Source: an uncultured Pontibacter sp.
GTDB taxonomy: Bacteria > Bacteroidota > Bacteroidia > Cytophagales > Hymenobacteraceae
NCBI GenBank assembly: GCA_947499125.1
Contig: CANMMP010000002.1
Span: 496,001-560,000 of the forward strand
Direction of reading: 5' to 3'
DNA: 64,000 nt
Shown: in pieces, positions 52,643 to 61,604 of the stretch
How the letters are laid out: the number at the start of each line of letters is the position of its first letter
Numbering within the stretch: position 1 is the first letter of the stretch
Notes under the pieces: model-generated
The model's input: the letters and a program-made list of their open reading frames with translations, nothing else
Database searches by the model: none
What the model was told of the DNA's origin: nothing
Made by a program: the position numbers and the translations under genes

Positions 52643-53116
52643 CTACTTTTTATCATCCAAAACAAGCACCAGATGCCGGGTTATAGTTTCGAATCCCTGT
52701 TGCTGCCAGAAATCCAGCGCTTTGTTATTTTTAACAGCTACCTGTAGTTCAATATGGTCGGCTCCTTTGTCGTGCAGCCAGTTGCGGGCAGCTTCAAACA
52801 ATTCCTGCCCAATGCCCTGGTTCCTGAATCCGGCTTTAACTATAGTTTCGGCAATGTAGCCTTTGCGTTGTAGTACAAAACCTTTTATACTTTGGCGCAG
52901 CTGGCAGATTATCATTCCGATCCAATCCCCGTCCTTTTCATACACATACACCTGCGTATCTTTTGCTTTCAACCGGGTAAGTAACTCTGCTTTCAGGGCC
53001 TGGTCGTGGTTGGGTTTGCACCGGAACACTTTGTGTTGGCTCTGGTGGTGTTGCATCAGCTCCTGCCAAAGCGGGAAAAGCTCATCTATATCTTCGGGCG
53101 TAGCTTCCTGTATCAT
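52643..53116 (-). CDS. GNAT family N-acetyltransferase
   Basis: A 157-residue acetyltransferase of the GNAT fold. The acetyl-CoA-binding motif A is AETIVKAGFRNQGIGQELFEAARNWLHDKG, and motif B follows with HIELQVAVKNNKALDFWQQQGFE. The N-terminus has IDELFPLWQELMQHH, typical of the family. Substrate unknown. Its ATG overlaps the stop of the upstream HAD gene by one base, so the two genes are translationally coupled. Confidence 0.88.
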   Translation of the reverse strand: MIQEATPEDIDELFPLWQELMQHHQSQHKVFRCKPNHDQALKAELLTRLKAKDTQVYVYEKDGDWIGMIICQLRQSIKGFVLQRKGYIAETIVKAGFRNQGIGQELFEAARNWLHDKGADHIELQVAVKNNKALDFWQQQGFETITRHLVLVLDDKK

Positions 53117-53745
53117 TAAAACAGTTGTTTAAGTTCAGCCGGAGAAGCAGCTTTATAGGTGAAATCGGGAACCTGGCCAAAGCCGTAGGCAGCATACACA
53201 AAAGGGACATCAGCTTTTATACTTGCCTCATAGTCTCCTTTGGTATCGCCAATGTAAACCGGATTTCTCAGGTTGTTCCGTTCTATTACATCTTTCAGGT
53301 TTTCGCCTTTCGGGTTGCCGGTACGGCCCGAGCACTCGTGGTCCTGGAACAGGTGAGACAGTTGGTGAAACTCGTAAAAAGCTTCGATGTAGCCATCCTG
53401 GCAATTGCTAACTATAAAGAGCTTATACTTGTCGTGCAGGTAGTCCAGGGTTTCCCGCATCCCTGTAAATAATGTGCCGCCATACTTTTTCAGGTGAGCC
53501 ATTTCTTCCCGCCCGCTTATCTCCATCAGCTGCTTTTTCTGGGCATCATCCAGGTCTGGGAAGAACTTGTCGTAGATGAGGTTATGCTGCATGCCGGCCA
53601 CCGACCGGATATCTTCCTGCGTTATTTCACGGATATCAAAATCAACTTGCTTTCGGGCAGCCTGCCATGCCCTGGCAACGCTTTCAGTCGCGTCCCATAG
53701 GGTGCCGTCCAGGTCAAATATCAGGCTATCAGTTTGCTGTGTCAT
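53116..53745 (-). CDS. HAD family hydrolase
   Basis: A 209-residue haloacid-dehalogenase-type phosphatase. Motif I is FDLDGTLWDATESV (the nucleophile Asp and the DxDGT), motif II contains FIVSNCQDGY, and motifs III/IV are around NPKGENLKDVIER and VYIGDTKGDYEAS. The helical cap between motifs I and II (about 18-85) puts it near the phosphoglycolate phosphatase/beta-phosphoglucomutase group. The substrate is not known. It is coupled to the GNAT gene. Confidence 0.88.
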   Translation of the reverse strand: MTQQTDSLIFDLDGTLWDATESVARAWQAARKQVDFDIREITQEDIRSVAGMQHNLIYDKFFPDLDDAQKKQLMEISGREEMAHLKKYGGTLFTGMRETLDYLHDKYKLFIVSNCQDGYIEAFYEFHQLSHLFQDHECSGRTGNPKGENLKDVIERNNLRNPVYIGDTKGDYEASIKADVPFVYAAYGFGQVPDFTYKAASPAELKQLF

Positions 53746-53753
53746 GTATAAAA

Positions 53754-54167
53754 TTATAGGTTGATATCCGCGTCAGGGTAAACAAAAGTTACTTCGCTTA
53801 TTTTATTCTCCCTGATCCGGTAAATGGCAATAGCTTCTATACGAGGTTTGTTCTTGTCGGTCTGCACCCGCTCATGGTCGATCACCACATTACCTGATAC
53901 AATACGGTTCACCAGTTCGCAATGCAGGTCCGGCGTATCGGCAAACTTCTGAGCATAGCGCTTCCGCATTTCATCTTTACCCTGGTAACTGAGCACACCC
54001 GGCTGACGGTATACTTTCACATCATCAGTATAAGCTTGCATAAAGGTGTCGATGTCGCGGTTGTTATAGCCTTTTAACTGTAAAGTGGCGGGCGCTTCCA
54101 TGCCGGTAGTTTTAGGTGAGACCTTTGCCTGTGGAGTATAAGCAGTCATAAAAAGAAGTATAACCAA
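53754..54167 (-). CDS. SnoaL/NTF2-like protein
   Basis: A 137-residue protein of the NTF2-like (SnoaL) fold. The phrase QLKGYNNRDIDTFMQAYTDDVKVYRQPGVLSYQGKDEMRKRYAQKF is typical, as is the strand DHERVQTDKNKPRIEAIAIYRIRENKISEVTFVYPD. The first ~20 residues might be a weak signal peptide or an extension; an internal Met at residue 7 is another start. Such proteins are often isomerases or small-molecule binders; no function is proposed. It is 8 bases from the HAD gene. Confidence 0.75.
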   Translation of the reverse strand: MVILLFMTAYTPQAKVSPKTTGMEAPATLQLKGYNNRDIDTFMQAYTDDVKVYRQPGVLSYQGKDEMRKRYAQKFADTPDLHCELVNRIVSGNVVIDHERVQTDKNKPRIEAIAIYRIRENKISEVTFVYPDADINL

Positions 54168-54214
54168 TAACTATAGTTTAATACCCGAACTTAGGGAAAT
54201 TTACTCACATCCTG

Positions 54215-54856
54215 ATGCAGTACGATGCGTATAGGGCATTTATGTTAGAAGAACTCATTATACGAACCCTCTGCGACACCTTACCAACTAAGCCTGCAGA
54301 CGCTCTTTTTCTTTTTGGCCAGACAGGAGATAACCAGGATGCAGCTTTCGCTGCTGCCAAAATGCTTTTACAGGAAAACTATACTTCAAAAATACACTTT
54401 CTGGGCACCAAACCCATGAGCGGCTACCCCGGCGGCACCGCTTGGAAAAAGAGAATGACTGCGCTTGGTATACCAGAAGATAAACTGCAGGAAATTGCCC
54501 CAGTACCGACCGATACAGATATGCTGCATACCGGAATAGAAGCCAACTCGATGGTAAAACATGCCAAAGACCAGGGTTATAGTTCCGTTATAGTTTCAGC
54601 AGCACCTTTTCAGCAACCACGTGCCTTTATGGCCGCGGCCACAGCAGCTATGCGCCAGTACCCAGAATTGAAAATTTATAGTTTACCAGGCAAGGCATTG
54701 CCATGGCAGGAGGTAGCCGTTCACTCGCAAGGCAAAGCCGAAAGCACCCGCGCCGGTTTAATATCCGGGGAAATGAAGCGTATCGAAGAGTATAGCCAAC
54801 AGGGGGATCTGGCAACTGTAGCAGAAGTGCTGGAATATTTGAATAAGCGGGGTTGA
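54215..54856 (+). CDS. YdcF/DUF218-like protein
   Basis: A 213-residue soluble protein resembling the YdcF/ElyC (DUF218) fold. It has an N-terminal strand PADALFLFGQTGDNQDAAFAAAK, a nucleotide-loop-like segment (FLGTKPMSGYPGGTAWKKRM), and VSAAPFQQPRAFMAAATAAMRQ, which parallels the YdcF arginine-rich helix. No membrane segment is seen. The role is unknown. It is divergent from the NTF2-like gene and is followed by mosaic repeat copy 3. Confidence 0.7.
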   Translation: MQYDAYRAFMLEELIIRTLCDTLPTKPADALFLFGQTGDNQDAAFAAAKMLLQENYTSKIHFLGTKPMSGYPGGTAWKKRMTALGIPEDKLQEIAPVPTDTDMLHTGIEANSMVKHAKDQGYSSVIVSAAPFQQPRAFMAAATAAMRQYPELKIYSLPGKALPWQEVAVHSQGKAESTRAGLISGEMKRIEEYSQQGDLATVAEVLEYLNKRG

Positions 54857-54897
54857 TAAATGTTGATAGTTTTTGAGGAGCTTTAGTGTAATCTTAT

Positions 54898-55577
54898 AGG
54901 TCCTCTTATGTCATTTCGAGCGTTAGTCGAGAAATCTTATGTGACTTATAGTTTGTATTTTGTCATTTCGAACATCGTGAGAAATCTATTTCGACTTAAA
55001 GTTGAGTCTATACTTTCTCAAACCAAACTATCCTTTCATAGCTATCTCTTATCCTGGGAGCTCTACTTACCTATAGTTTCAATCTACCTTTTTGCGCTCA
55101 CGGCCGCGAGGCCCCGCCTTCGGGCATCGCGCTGCTGCTTTCTTGCTATCCTCGTTCCTCGGATTGCCTGCGGCACCGCAACAAATCAAAGGCGCTCAAC
55201 CCAAAGACTGAAAATTTCTCATAGTACAAGCTTCTTTTTAGTTTGAAACTATAAGCTTCGACCTTTCTCATGGCAATACTTCCGTAGGGACAGGTCGAGA
55301 CCTGTCCATTCTTGGTCTGTAACTATAAAACTATAAATAGTGAGAAAGCATCTGCAGAAACTGTCCCCTTGAGGGGACTACAGGGGTGTTTAAGCTACAC
55401 CTATAATACTATATCTCAAGTTAAAGCATTAGAAAACTCCCCGCCTTGGATAAGGAGGGGTTAGGGGTGGTTGGATTTCGCACACTATAAAACACATCCC
55501 TGCCCTCCTTAAGGGAGACTTTCACCGGGTTAGTCAAAGCTCCCTCTCCTGTTTTTAGGAGAGGGCTGGGGTGAGGT
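54898..55577 (+). repeat. Mosaic repeat, copy 3
   Basis: Forward orientation, filling most of the gap 54857-55633. Two module A units (near 54908 and 54960, reading TCATTTCGAGCGTTAGTCGAG) are followed by module B (CCTGGGAGCT near 55050), core C (55095-55210), module D with the mutated palindrome GACAGGTCGAGACCTGTC (near 55289), module E (near 55355) and module F (55437-55475). Another F-like word pair continues to about 55577. The frame at 54908 yields VISNIVRNLF-type junk, known from Bacteroidota intergenic repeats. Confidence 0.85.
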
Positions 55578-55633
55578 AAAACTATAGCTTAATTCTGAAA
55601 ATCCAATAAGTCGGGTTTAGTCTACAGCCACCA

Positions 55634-56023
55634 TTACATATCATTATCCTCGTAAAATTCGATGAGGGTACCGAAGTAGGCTTCGTTCCAGCCTTCTACT
55701 ATGTCTTCGTAATCGTGGTCGGGAATGTTGGTGTGGCGCAGCTCTGCGGATGTACCGAATTTGTGCTCATGCAGTTTTATAGTTACAATAGAAGGCTCTT
55801 CCTGATCTCCGAAAAACCACTCCTGCACTAACTTTTTGCCTTCTTCAAACTCCAGATTCTTTCCAACTATACTTCCATCAAACAGCGAGAACTCAGAACC
55901 GGGTTCTGTGCTCATCTCGGCCTCGTCGCCAGTCCAGGCCTGCAGGGTTAGCGGGTTGGTAAGCGCAGCATATACTATCTCCGGTTCAGCTGGTATTATG
56001 TAATATTTCTTAAAGTCTTTCAT
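55634..56023 (-). CDS. SRPBCC (AHSA1-like) protein
   Basis: A 129-residue START-like-fold protein from the ATG at 56023 (the frame also opens at 56044). FKKYYIIPAEPEIVYAALTNPLTLQAWTGDEA and EFSLFDGSIVGKNLEFEEGKKLVQEW are typical of the activator-of-Hsp90-like SRPBCC family, as is HTNIPDHDYEDIVEGWNEAYFGTL. Its function is probably ligand binding. It is the second gene after the VF530 gene, 8 bases from it. Confidence 0.88.
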   Translation of the reverse strand: MKDFKKYYIIPAEPEIVYAALTNPLTLQAWTGDEAEMSTEPGSEFSLFDGSIVGKNLEFEEGKKLVQEWFFGDQEEPSIVTIKLHEHKFGTSAELRHTNIPDHDYEDIVEGWNEAYFGTLIEFYEDNDM

Positions 56024-56030
56024 GTGATGG

Positions 56031-56252
56031 CTATTTTTTGGCAAACGTGCGGATGTATAGTTCTTCTACTTTCTGGCGTGCCCAGGGCGTTTTGCGCAGA
56101 AACTTAAGGCTGGAGTTTATACTTGGGTTGATGTTAAAACTGTTGATATTGATCTTGTAACCAAGCTCATCCCAGCCATAATAATCTACGAGCTGCACCA
56201 GTATGCGCTCCAGTGTTTTGCCGTGTAGGGGGTTGTTCTTCTGTTCTTCCAT
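56031..56252 (-). CDS. VF530-type DNA-binding protein
   Basis: A 73-residue protein of the VF530 (DUF2132) family. [25 protein letters not shown] and [30 protein letters not shown] are the whole conserved domain. The family has been described as DNA-binding by structure; its role is unclear. It forms a two-gene unit with the SRPBCC gene. Confidence 0.88.
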   Translation of the reverse strand: MEEQKNNPLHGKTLERILVQLVDYYGWDELGYKININSFNINPSINSSLKFLRKTPWARQKVEELYIRTFAKK

Positions 56253-56431
56253 GCTTTTCAGGCCCTGTTCCTGTTTGCTACATACGTGTTTGGCCTGTTG
56301 GGTGGCAAGTTATAAATAAGCTACGGCCTTTTCTGCAGCAGGACCCAATAAATCTTAACTATAGAGGCTACAACCTTTTATAGCGGCCCGAGGTTAGTAA
56401 GTATACTTCTTTGTAACTCAAACCGATACCC

Positions 56432-57376
56432 ATGAAAGCATTTGTTGTAAACGAACCCGGCGAACCAAAAAGCCTGGAGTTAACCGAACTGGATAAGCCA
56501 ACTATAAAAGAAGACGAGGTTCTGGTAAAGGTAAGGGCCATCAGTATAAACCCCGTGGATACGAAGACTCGCGAAGGCAAAGCTTTTTACAGCACTTTAA
56601 AAGAAACCGCACCTGTTATAATTGGCTGGGATATTTCGGGAGAAGTGGTGGAAGCAGGAGAGAAGGTAACTTACTTTAAGCCCGGCGACGAAGTTTTTGG
56701 AATGGTGAATTTCCCGGGACACGGCAGGGCTTATGCTGAGTATGTGGCCTCACCCGAAGCGCACCTTGCGCACAAACCTGCCAACGTGCCGCACCACGAA
56801 GCTGCCGCTGCTACCTTAGCCGCCCTCACTGCCTGGCAGGTGCTGGTAAACGAAGCTGGCATACAACCGGGGCAGCGTGTACTCGTACATGCCGCTGCAG
56901 GTGGCGTTGGTCATTTTGCTACGCAAATTGCAAAGTATTTTAAGGCTTCTGTTATAGGTACGGCATCAAAAGAGAACCACGATTTTATTCGGAATATGGG
57001 TGCCGATGAACAAGTAGATTATAACGAATATAAAGTTGAAGATGTGGTAACAGATGCCGATATTGTACTGGACTCGTTGGGAGAAGAAAGCTCGATGCGC
57101 TCGTTAAAATGCCTGAAGGATGGCGGTAAGCTCGTGTCGATACTTGGCGGCGCAAAAGATGCTGTGCAAAAGGAAGCTCAGAAACGAAATATAGAAGCTA
57201 AAAACTACCTGGTGCAATCCAGTGGCGAGGACATGGCTAAAATTGCTGACCTGCTAAGCCAGGGAAAATTGACGGCGCACGTATCGCATGTATACGATTT
57301 TGAAGACATAGCCAAAGCACACGAGCAGGTAGAAACCCGCAAAACCCGCGGAAAGGTAGTAGTACACGTAAGCTGA
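56432..57376 (+). CDS. Zinc-independent NADP-dependent oxidoreductase (quinone reductase type)
   Basis: A 314-residue medium-chain dehydrogenase of the quinone oxidoreductase type. It has ISINPVDTKTREG at the N-terminus, the cofactor motif VLVHAAAGGVGHFATQIAKYF, and IVLDSLGEESSMRSLKCLKDGGKLV. The Cys ligands of zinc alcohol dehydrogenases are absent. It probably reduces quinones or enones with NADPH. Start is the ATG at 56432. The DinB gene follows after 34 bases. Confidence 0.9.
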   Translation: MKAFVVNEPGEPKSLELTELDKPTIKEDEVLVKVRAISINPVDTKTREGKAFYSTLKETAPVIIGWDISGEVVEAGEKVTYFKPGDEVFGMVNFPGHGRAYAEYVASPEAHLAHKPANVPHHEAAAATLAALTAWQVLVNEAGIQPGQRVLVHAAAGGVGHFATQIAKYFKASVIGTASKENHDFIRNMGADEQVDYNEYKVEDVVTDADIVLDSLGEESSMRSLKCLKDGGKLVSILGGAKDAVQKEAQKRNIEAKNYLVQSSGEDMAKIADLLSQGKLTAHVSHVYDFEDIAKAHEQVETRKTRGKVVVHVS

Positions 57377-57410
57377 ACCAAACTATAGTTTATACTTAAA
57401 CCTGATACCC

Positions 57411-57932
57411 ATGACACAAACCAAAAACCTCGAAGTATGGCTGCGCGGCCCTGTAGCCGGCGTACCCGACCTGTTGCAACCGGTAGCACATGCGCTGTTG
57501 CAGGCCCGCGACGAAGTAGAGAATTTTATGGACGAGTTTCCGGAAGACCTGGTGTGGGAACGACCTGCCGGAGTAGCATCGGTGGGGTACCATTTGCAGC
57601 ACTTAACCGGTATTTTGCAACGCTTGCTAACCTATGCTCGTGGCGAAGCGCTTTCCGAAGCACAAATGGCCTTTTTGTATGCCGAAGGCAAACCAACCGA
57701 AGCCACAGCCAAAGATCTGGTGCAGCAGTTTAATGAGCAGGTAGATAAGGCGCTGGAACAGATTAAAAGCACCGACCAAAGTACATTGACCCAGATAAGA
57801 AGAGTGGGTAGGGCACAGGTTGAGTCTACTGTGATGGGGCTGTTGTTTCATGCGGCCGAGCATAGTATGCGCCACGTGGGGCAACTACTCGTAACGGCCC
57901 GGGTACTACGCGGACAAGCCAACGAAATATAG
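57411..57932 (+). CDS. DinB family protein
   Basis: A 173-residue four-helix-bundle protein of the DinB/YfiT-like superfamily. The first metal ligand candidate is in YHLQHLTGILQRLLTYA (His near residues 61-64), and the pair LFHAAEHSMRHVGQLL near residues 146-155 supplies two further His, as expected for the metal site. Members include thiol S-transferases and detoxification enzymes; this one is uncharacterised. It lies 34 bases after the oxidoreductase gene and is probably cotranscribed. Confidence 0.85.
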   Translation: MTQTKNLEVWLRGPVAGVPDLLQPVAHALLQARDEVENFMDEFPEDLVWERPAGVASVGYHLQHLTGILQRLLTYARGEALSEAQMAFLYAEGKPTEATAKDLVQQFNEQVDKALEQIKSTDQSTLTQIRRVGRAQVESTVMGLLFHAAEHSMRHVGQLLVTARVLRGQANEI

Positions 57933-57940
57933 TTTATAGT

Positions 57941-58714
57941 TTAACGTGTACTGGAGCTAAATCCACCATCTACGATCATGGAGTGGCCGGTTACATAAGA
58001 TGCCTGATCGGATAGTAGCCAGAGGATTGCCTCGGCTGCTTCGGTGGGGTTGCCTATGCGTTGCATCGGAATTATGGAAGTATACCTGTTTTCTACTTCT
58101 GAAGGTGCAAGCGGATTAGCCTTAGCAAATACTCCTTCAAGCATCGGGGTTCTGAAAGCACCGGCACAAAGCGCATTTACACGTATTCCGGAAGTGGCAT
58201 ATTCCTGGGCAGCCGATTTGGTTAGTCCCAGTATGCCGCTTTTGGCTGCTGAGTAAACAGACGCCCCCTGGGCGCCACCCAAACCGTTGATCGATGATAT
58301 ATTTACAATAGAGCCACCACCTTGTTGTAACATCTGTCTGATCTGGTATTTCATGCAAAGCCATATACCTTTCAGGTTTACACTCATCTGGCGGTCAAAA
58401 TCAGTTTCTTCCACATCAGCTAAGGGCACGCCAATGCCTTAGTCCAGGGCGGCGCTGTTGCAGGCGTAGTCTAATCTGCCGTAAAGCCGCACGGTTTCAG
58501 TTACAAGGTGTTGTACCTGCTCACTATCAGAAATATCGGTTTTTATAAATGTGGCGGTAAGGCCGCTTGCCTGAAGCTCTTTTAAGGTTTGTTCAGCTTT
58601 ATGCTCATTGCGGCCTGCAACTACAACTATATTGCCTCGCTGGGCAGCAAGTGTTGCCACAGCCCTCCCGATGCCAGATATGCCGCCAACTATAAGTATA
58701 ACTTTAGCTTTCAT
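57941..58714 (-). pseudogene. Short-chain dehydrogenase with an in-frame stop
   Basis: Homologous to SDR oxidoreductases over its whole length (about 257 codons) but interrupted by a TAA at 58439-58441, in the same frame. Part one (58439-58714) has the Rossmann motif GGISGIGRAVATLAAQRG and the CNSAALD region; part two (57941-58429) holds KYQIRQMLQQGGGSIVNISSINGLG, the catalytic YSAAKSG and VTGHSMIVDGGFSSSTR. The stop falls where family members have a short loop. There is no other frameshift. Readthrough is conceivable, but a recent nonsense mutation is simpler. Confidence 0.85.
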
Positions 58715-58785
58715 ACCTTCATTTAAAAAGTAATTTAGTAGCTATTAGCGTTAGTTCGGTAGGGTAGGTTTTGTTTTTTTGACCA

Positions 58786-58851
58786 TTGTCAGCGTTATCT
58801 CCAGCCAAGCAAAAGTATTGCTATTTAAATTGCTGGAAATAACGCTGACAA
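58786..58851. repeat. 20-bp inverted repeat with 26-base loop
   Basis: TTGTCAGCGTTATCTCCAGC at 58786-58805 pairs with 58832-58851 at 19 of 20 positions. It has no T-run on either strand, so it is not a classical terminator. It lies between the SDR pseudogene and the FkbM gene. Confidence 0.75.
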
Positions 58852-58894
58852 GAGCCGGTATTTGTAATTAAAAAGTGAATTCGAGGTAACATCA

Positions 58895-59620
58895 TTATAC
58901 TTTTTGTAAGTAATTCTTATTCATAAAGAAACCGTCTATCTGCAATATCTGGCCGGTATCAGGGTCCGAGAAACCATTTTCCAGGGTAAATAAATGAAAT
59001 CCTTTCTTATCCATGTATTGGATCATGTCGAGGTATAGCATCTCGCTTTCGTAGAGCGGTATTATAGACATCTCCAGCTGAATAACTCTGATATGTTTAA
59101 GCGATTCACTGGCTCCATCAATTACATTCTTCTCAAAGCCCTGCGTGTCAACCTTCATTAAAATGTGGTCTTCGGGAGTGCAGAATTCATCAAAAACAGA
59201 ATCAATTTTCCTGATCTCTATTTCCTGCCGGGCAATGTACCTGGACTCGGGAGCACTGTTTGTATGTGCCGGGAGCATATTTAGGATAGAACTGCTCAGC
59301 GAGTTCTCTGCGACATTAATTACACTGGTGGTATCAGCATCGCCAATGGCATAGTTGTTTACTATCCAGTTCTTATCGCGCGACGAAGCAATGGTTAAGC
59401 CGATGAAAGCATTTTTAAGAGGCTCAAACGATATGATCTTTTTAGTATACCCGTGCTTTCTCATATCCATGGCATATCCGCCATCATTGGCACCAATATC
59501 AAGTATAGTATCAATCGCGCAATTCTTCAGGAGCTTTATCCTTCTGGACAGGTCCGGGTCAGGGTACCTTTTAAGCTGGATACCCCCTTTTCTTAATACA
59601 CCTTGTATTATCTCTTTCAT
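58895..59620 (-). CDS. FkbM family methyltransferase
   Basis: A 241-residue SAM-dependent methyltransferase of the FkbM family from the ATG at 59620 (the longer frame to 59656 adds only a hydrophobic run). Motif I is TILDIGANDGGYAMDMRKHG, then IISFEPLKNAFIGL, and the family's KVDTQGFEKNVIDGA and VIQLEMSIIPLYE. Members O-methylate sugars, polyketides and lipids. No glycosylation genes are adjacent, but its lower GC content and isolation suggest it may be acquired DNA. Confidence 0.88.
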   Translation of the reverse strand: MKEIIQGVLRKGGIQLKRYPDPDLSRRIKLLKNCAIDTILDIGANDGGYAMDMRKHGYTKKIISFEPLKNAFIGLTIASSRDKNWIVNNYAIGDADTTSVINVAENSLSSSILNMLPAHTNSAPESRYIARQEIEIRKIDSVFDEFCTPEDHILMKVDTQGFEKNVIDGASESLKHIRVIQLEMSIIPLYESEMLYLDMIQYMDKKGFHLFTLENGFSDPDTGQILQIDGFFMNKNYLQKV

Positions 59621-60143
59621 GATAATTATAAATATAGTTATATATAATAATTGCAATAACGAATATGTTTTAAAATTGTTCTTATATATATAAACATATT
59701 TATAGGAAGTATGGATATATTTATTCTAATTGTATAAGATGTGTTATTGAAAGCTATTTAAGTCACTTGCTTTGGGTAGGAAAGACAAGTTCTGAATGTA
59801 GAAGCGATTTTTGATTTGTCAGAGCCGGATGTAGCAAAAGGGAAACTCTGCTATTGAATGGATGGTAGTGTCGTTCTAACAATTCCTTTGCTGTTTCGGG
59901 TTTGCGATCCGAAAGTCAGTTATAGGAAGGATTTAGAGTTTACTATTGCTCGAGGCTGTCTTAAAATTTAAAAGTCGAATTGGAGATTCTAGCAGTAAGT
60001 ATTTCGGTTTTATTGCTGACAACGGTCTCGTATATAAGAAGTTGCGTGTAAAAATGCGCGGACTTGTCGGCGTAACCTTTACTTTTTTAAAATGAAAATT
60101 ACCTTTTTCTAAAACCAAAAACAAGCAATTTTTTATATACGTT
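59621..60143. other. AT-rich gene-free stretch
   Basis: I see no convincing gene; a 63-codon minus-strand frame at 59933-60124 lacks any family features. The tract has lower GC than the surrounding chromosome. Words such as CTCGTATATAAGAAGTTGCG (near 60028) lead into the left inverted repeat of the FG-GAP gene. Confidence 0.55.
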
Positions 60144-61278
60144 GTTGCCCACAGTTATTTTTTCTGTGTCCTATAATATAAATTCCAAGATCCTGAATTG
60201 GCTTCTACAATTTCGGGTAATCCATCGTTATTCAAATCTCCAATTTCAATATTGTAAGTGTCGTCTTTGGCGTCCTCTCTTAATCCGATTTCTTTAAATT
60301 CTCCGCCTTTCTGACCTAAGAAAACAAAGTTCCTTTCTTCTGAATTTCCTTCTACAATGTCTAAATATCCATCTTTATTTAAATCCGCAACTTTTATAGA
60401 TTGCGTCATACGTTTTGGTTTAAAAGTAAAAGTTCTGTCAAATGTTAAATTTTTGTTGCCATAGTAAATTCTGTTTTCCTTACCAAGATTTCCCGTGATG
60501 ATGTCCAAGTATCCATCTTTGTCAAAATCCCCAATGTCTATAGAGCGTGTTTCATCTTGTTCATTACCGAATTCAATTTGCGAGAAATTTAATTTTCCGT
60601 CATTAAGATAAATTTTGTTTCTAGATTGTCTTTCTGCTGTTATTAAGTCTAAAAAGCCGTCTTTGTTTATGTCAACTATTATAGTTTGAATAGTTTGATC
60701 GGATTTGTTTCCAAAATTTTTGATTTCTCTAAAATTACCTTTTCCATCGTTTAAGCAAATTTCGTTCATAGCTTTTCTATTTGAGATTACTAGGTCAAAG
60801 TTTCCGTCATTGTCAATATCAGCTACCTCAAGATTGCGTGAAGGTGATATTGAACCAAAGGTAATTGCATTATCAAAATTTTGATTTGATGATCCAAAGT
60901 AGAGTTTGTTCTCGATATTATCATTTGCTACTGCAATATCCATTAATCCGTCATTATTGAAATCCGTACTTTTAATAGCGTAAGAAGCGTCAAGAAATTT
61001 TCCAATAGGTTGGGCTAATTTAAAACCTCCATTTCCGTCATTGTAGTAAATATAATTTTGTTCGGCCCAATGCCTGCCATTTGCAGCAAGGGCGTCTAAA
61101 TCTCCGTCTTGGTCAACATCAGATAAAGTTATAGAAGCAGTTCGGTTCGATTGCGTTCCAATTGAAAAAAAACCGTCAGCATTAAAGAATGACACTTTTT
61201 GAGCAAATCCATTAGATGAGATTATTAAAACAGCAAGTAATATTATTTGTGTTCGCATTTTTTATAATTGTGGGCAAC
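60144..61278. other. Segment bounded by 15-bp inverted repeats
   Basis: GTTGCCCACAGTTAT at 60144-60158 and ATAATTGTGGGCAAC at 61264-61278 are inverse copies with one mismatch. The left repeat overlaps the stop codon of the FG-GAP gene and the right one begins six bases beyond its ATG. Outside both, TATA-containing words continue the partial symmetry. The arrangement resembles a single-gene mobile cassette; no transposase is present. Confidence 0.65.
60155..61258 (-). CDS. Secreted FG-GAP/VCBS repeat protein
   Basis: A 367-residue exported protein: signal peptide (to about residue 19, SNGFAQ) and about seven FG-GAP repeats forming a beta-propeller. The calcium-binding cores are DVDQDGDLDALAANG, DFNNDGLMDIAVAND, DIDNDGNFDLVISN, DINKDGFLDLITAER, DFDKDGYLDIITGN, DLNKDGYLDIVEGN and DLNNDGLPEIVEAN. 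It is much richer in A+T than neighbouring genes and almost lacks the TATAGTT/TATACTT words of this chromosome, so it is probably acquired. No sorting tail is present. It could be a surface adhesin or a lectin-like protein. Confidence 0.88.
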   Translation of the reverse strand: MRTQIILLAVLIISSNGFAQKVSFFNADGFFSIGTQSNRTASITLSDVDQDGDLDALAANGRHWAEQNYIYYNDGNGGFKLAQPIGKFLDASYAIKSTDFNNDGLMDIAVANDNIENKLYFGSSNQNFDNAITFGSISPSRNLEVADIDNDGNFDLVISNRKAMNEICLNDGKGNFREIKNFGNKSDQTIQTIIVDINKDGFLDLITAERQSRNKIYLNDGKLNFSQIEFGNEQDETRSIDIGDFDKDGYLDIITGNLGKENRIYYGNKNLTFDRTFTFKPKRMTQSIKVADLNKDGYLDIVEGNSEERNFVFLGQKGGEFKEIGLREDAKDDTYNIEIGDLNNDGLPEIVEANSGSWNLYYRTQKK

Positions 61279-61549
61279 TAGTGTATAAACGACAACATAC
61301 GCTTATCTGCACTATGTACGAAGTATACTTAGCTTTATTCTTAAGTATTAAAAGTGGGTTTAATTTATAATAAAGTCCCTGTCCACTCAAATATAATATT
61401 TATACAATGTAATAAAAGGAACCAATAAACGCATCGTTTTTTACTAATTATACCTTCAGTAAGCAGCAAGCTATTTAAATCAATAGCAAAACAAGTAATT
61501 TGGTTTTGCTGCCAGTTTAAAGCATGTAAACTTGTATTTAACAAAGCAA
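61279..61549. other. AT-rich gene-free stretch
   Basis: Nothing convincing. A 65-codon minus-strand frame (61365-61562) overlaps the pgk terminator and has no family features. Confidence 0.5.
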
Positions 61550-61581
61550 AACGCCCTGTCACTTTTCAGTAGCAGGGCGTT
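61550..61581 (-). terminator. Terminator of pgk
   Basis: AACGCCCTG-loop-CAGGGCGTT on the minus strand, followed by TTGCTTTG, 23 bases past the pgk stop. Confidence 0.7.
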
Positions 61582-61604
61582 AAGTAAGTATAGCAAACTA
61601 TAGG

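Noticed and set aside
54908..55246. 112-codon frame in mosaic repeat copy 3
   Set aside because: Its N-terminus is the VISNIVRNLF-type junk translation known from Bacteroidota intergenic repeats, followed by the core repeat.
58439..58441. Recoding of the SDR stop
   Set aside because: The codon is TAA, not TGA or TAG, so selenocysteine or pyrrolysine insertion does not apply, and no recoding structure is seen.
59933..60124. 63-codon minus-strand frame before the FG-GAP gene
   Set aside because: Composition and lack of any pattern indicate chance; no start context.
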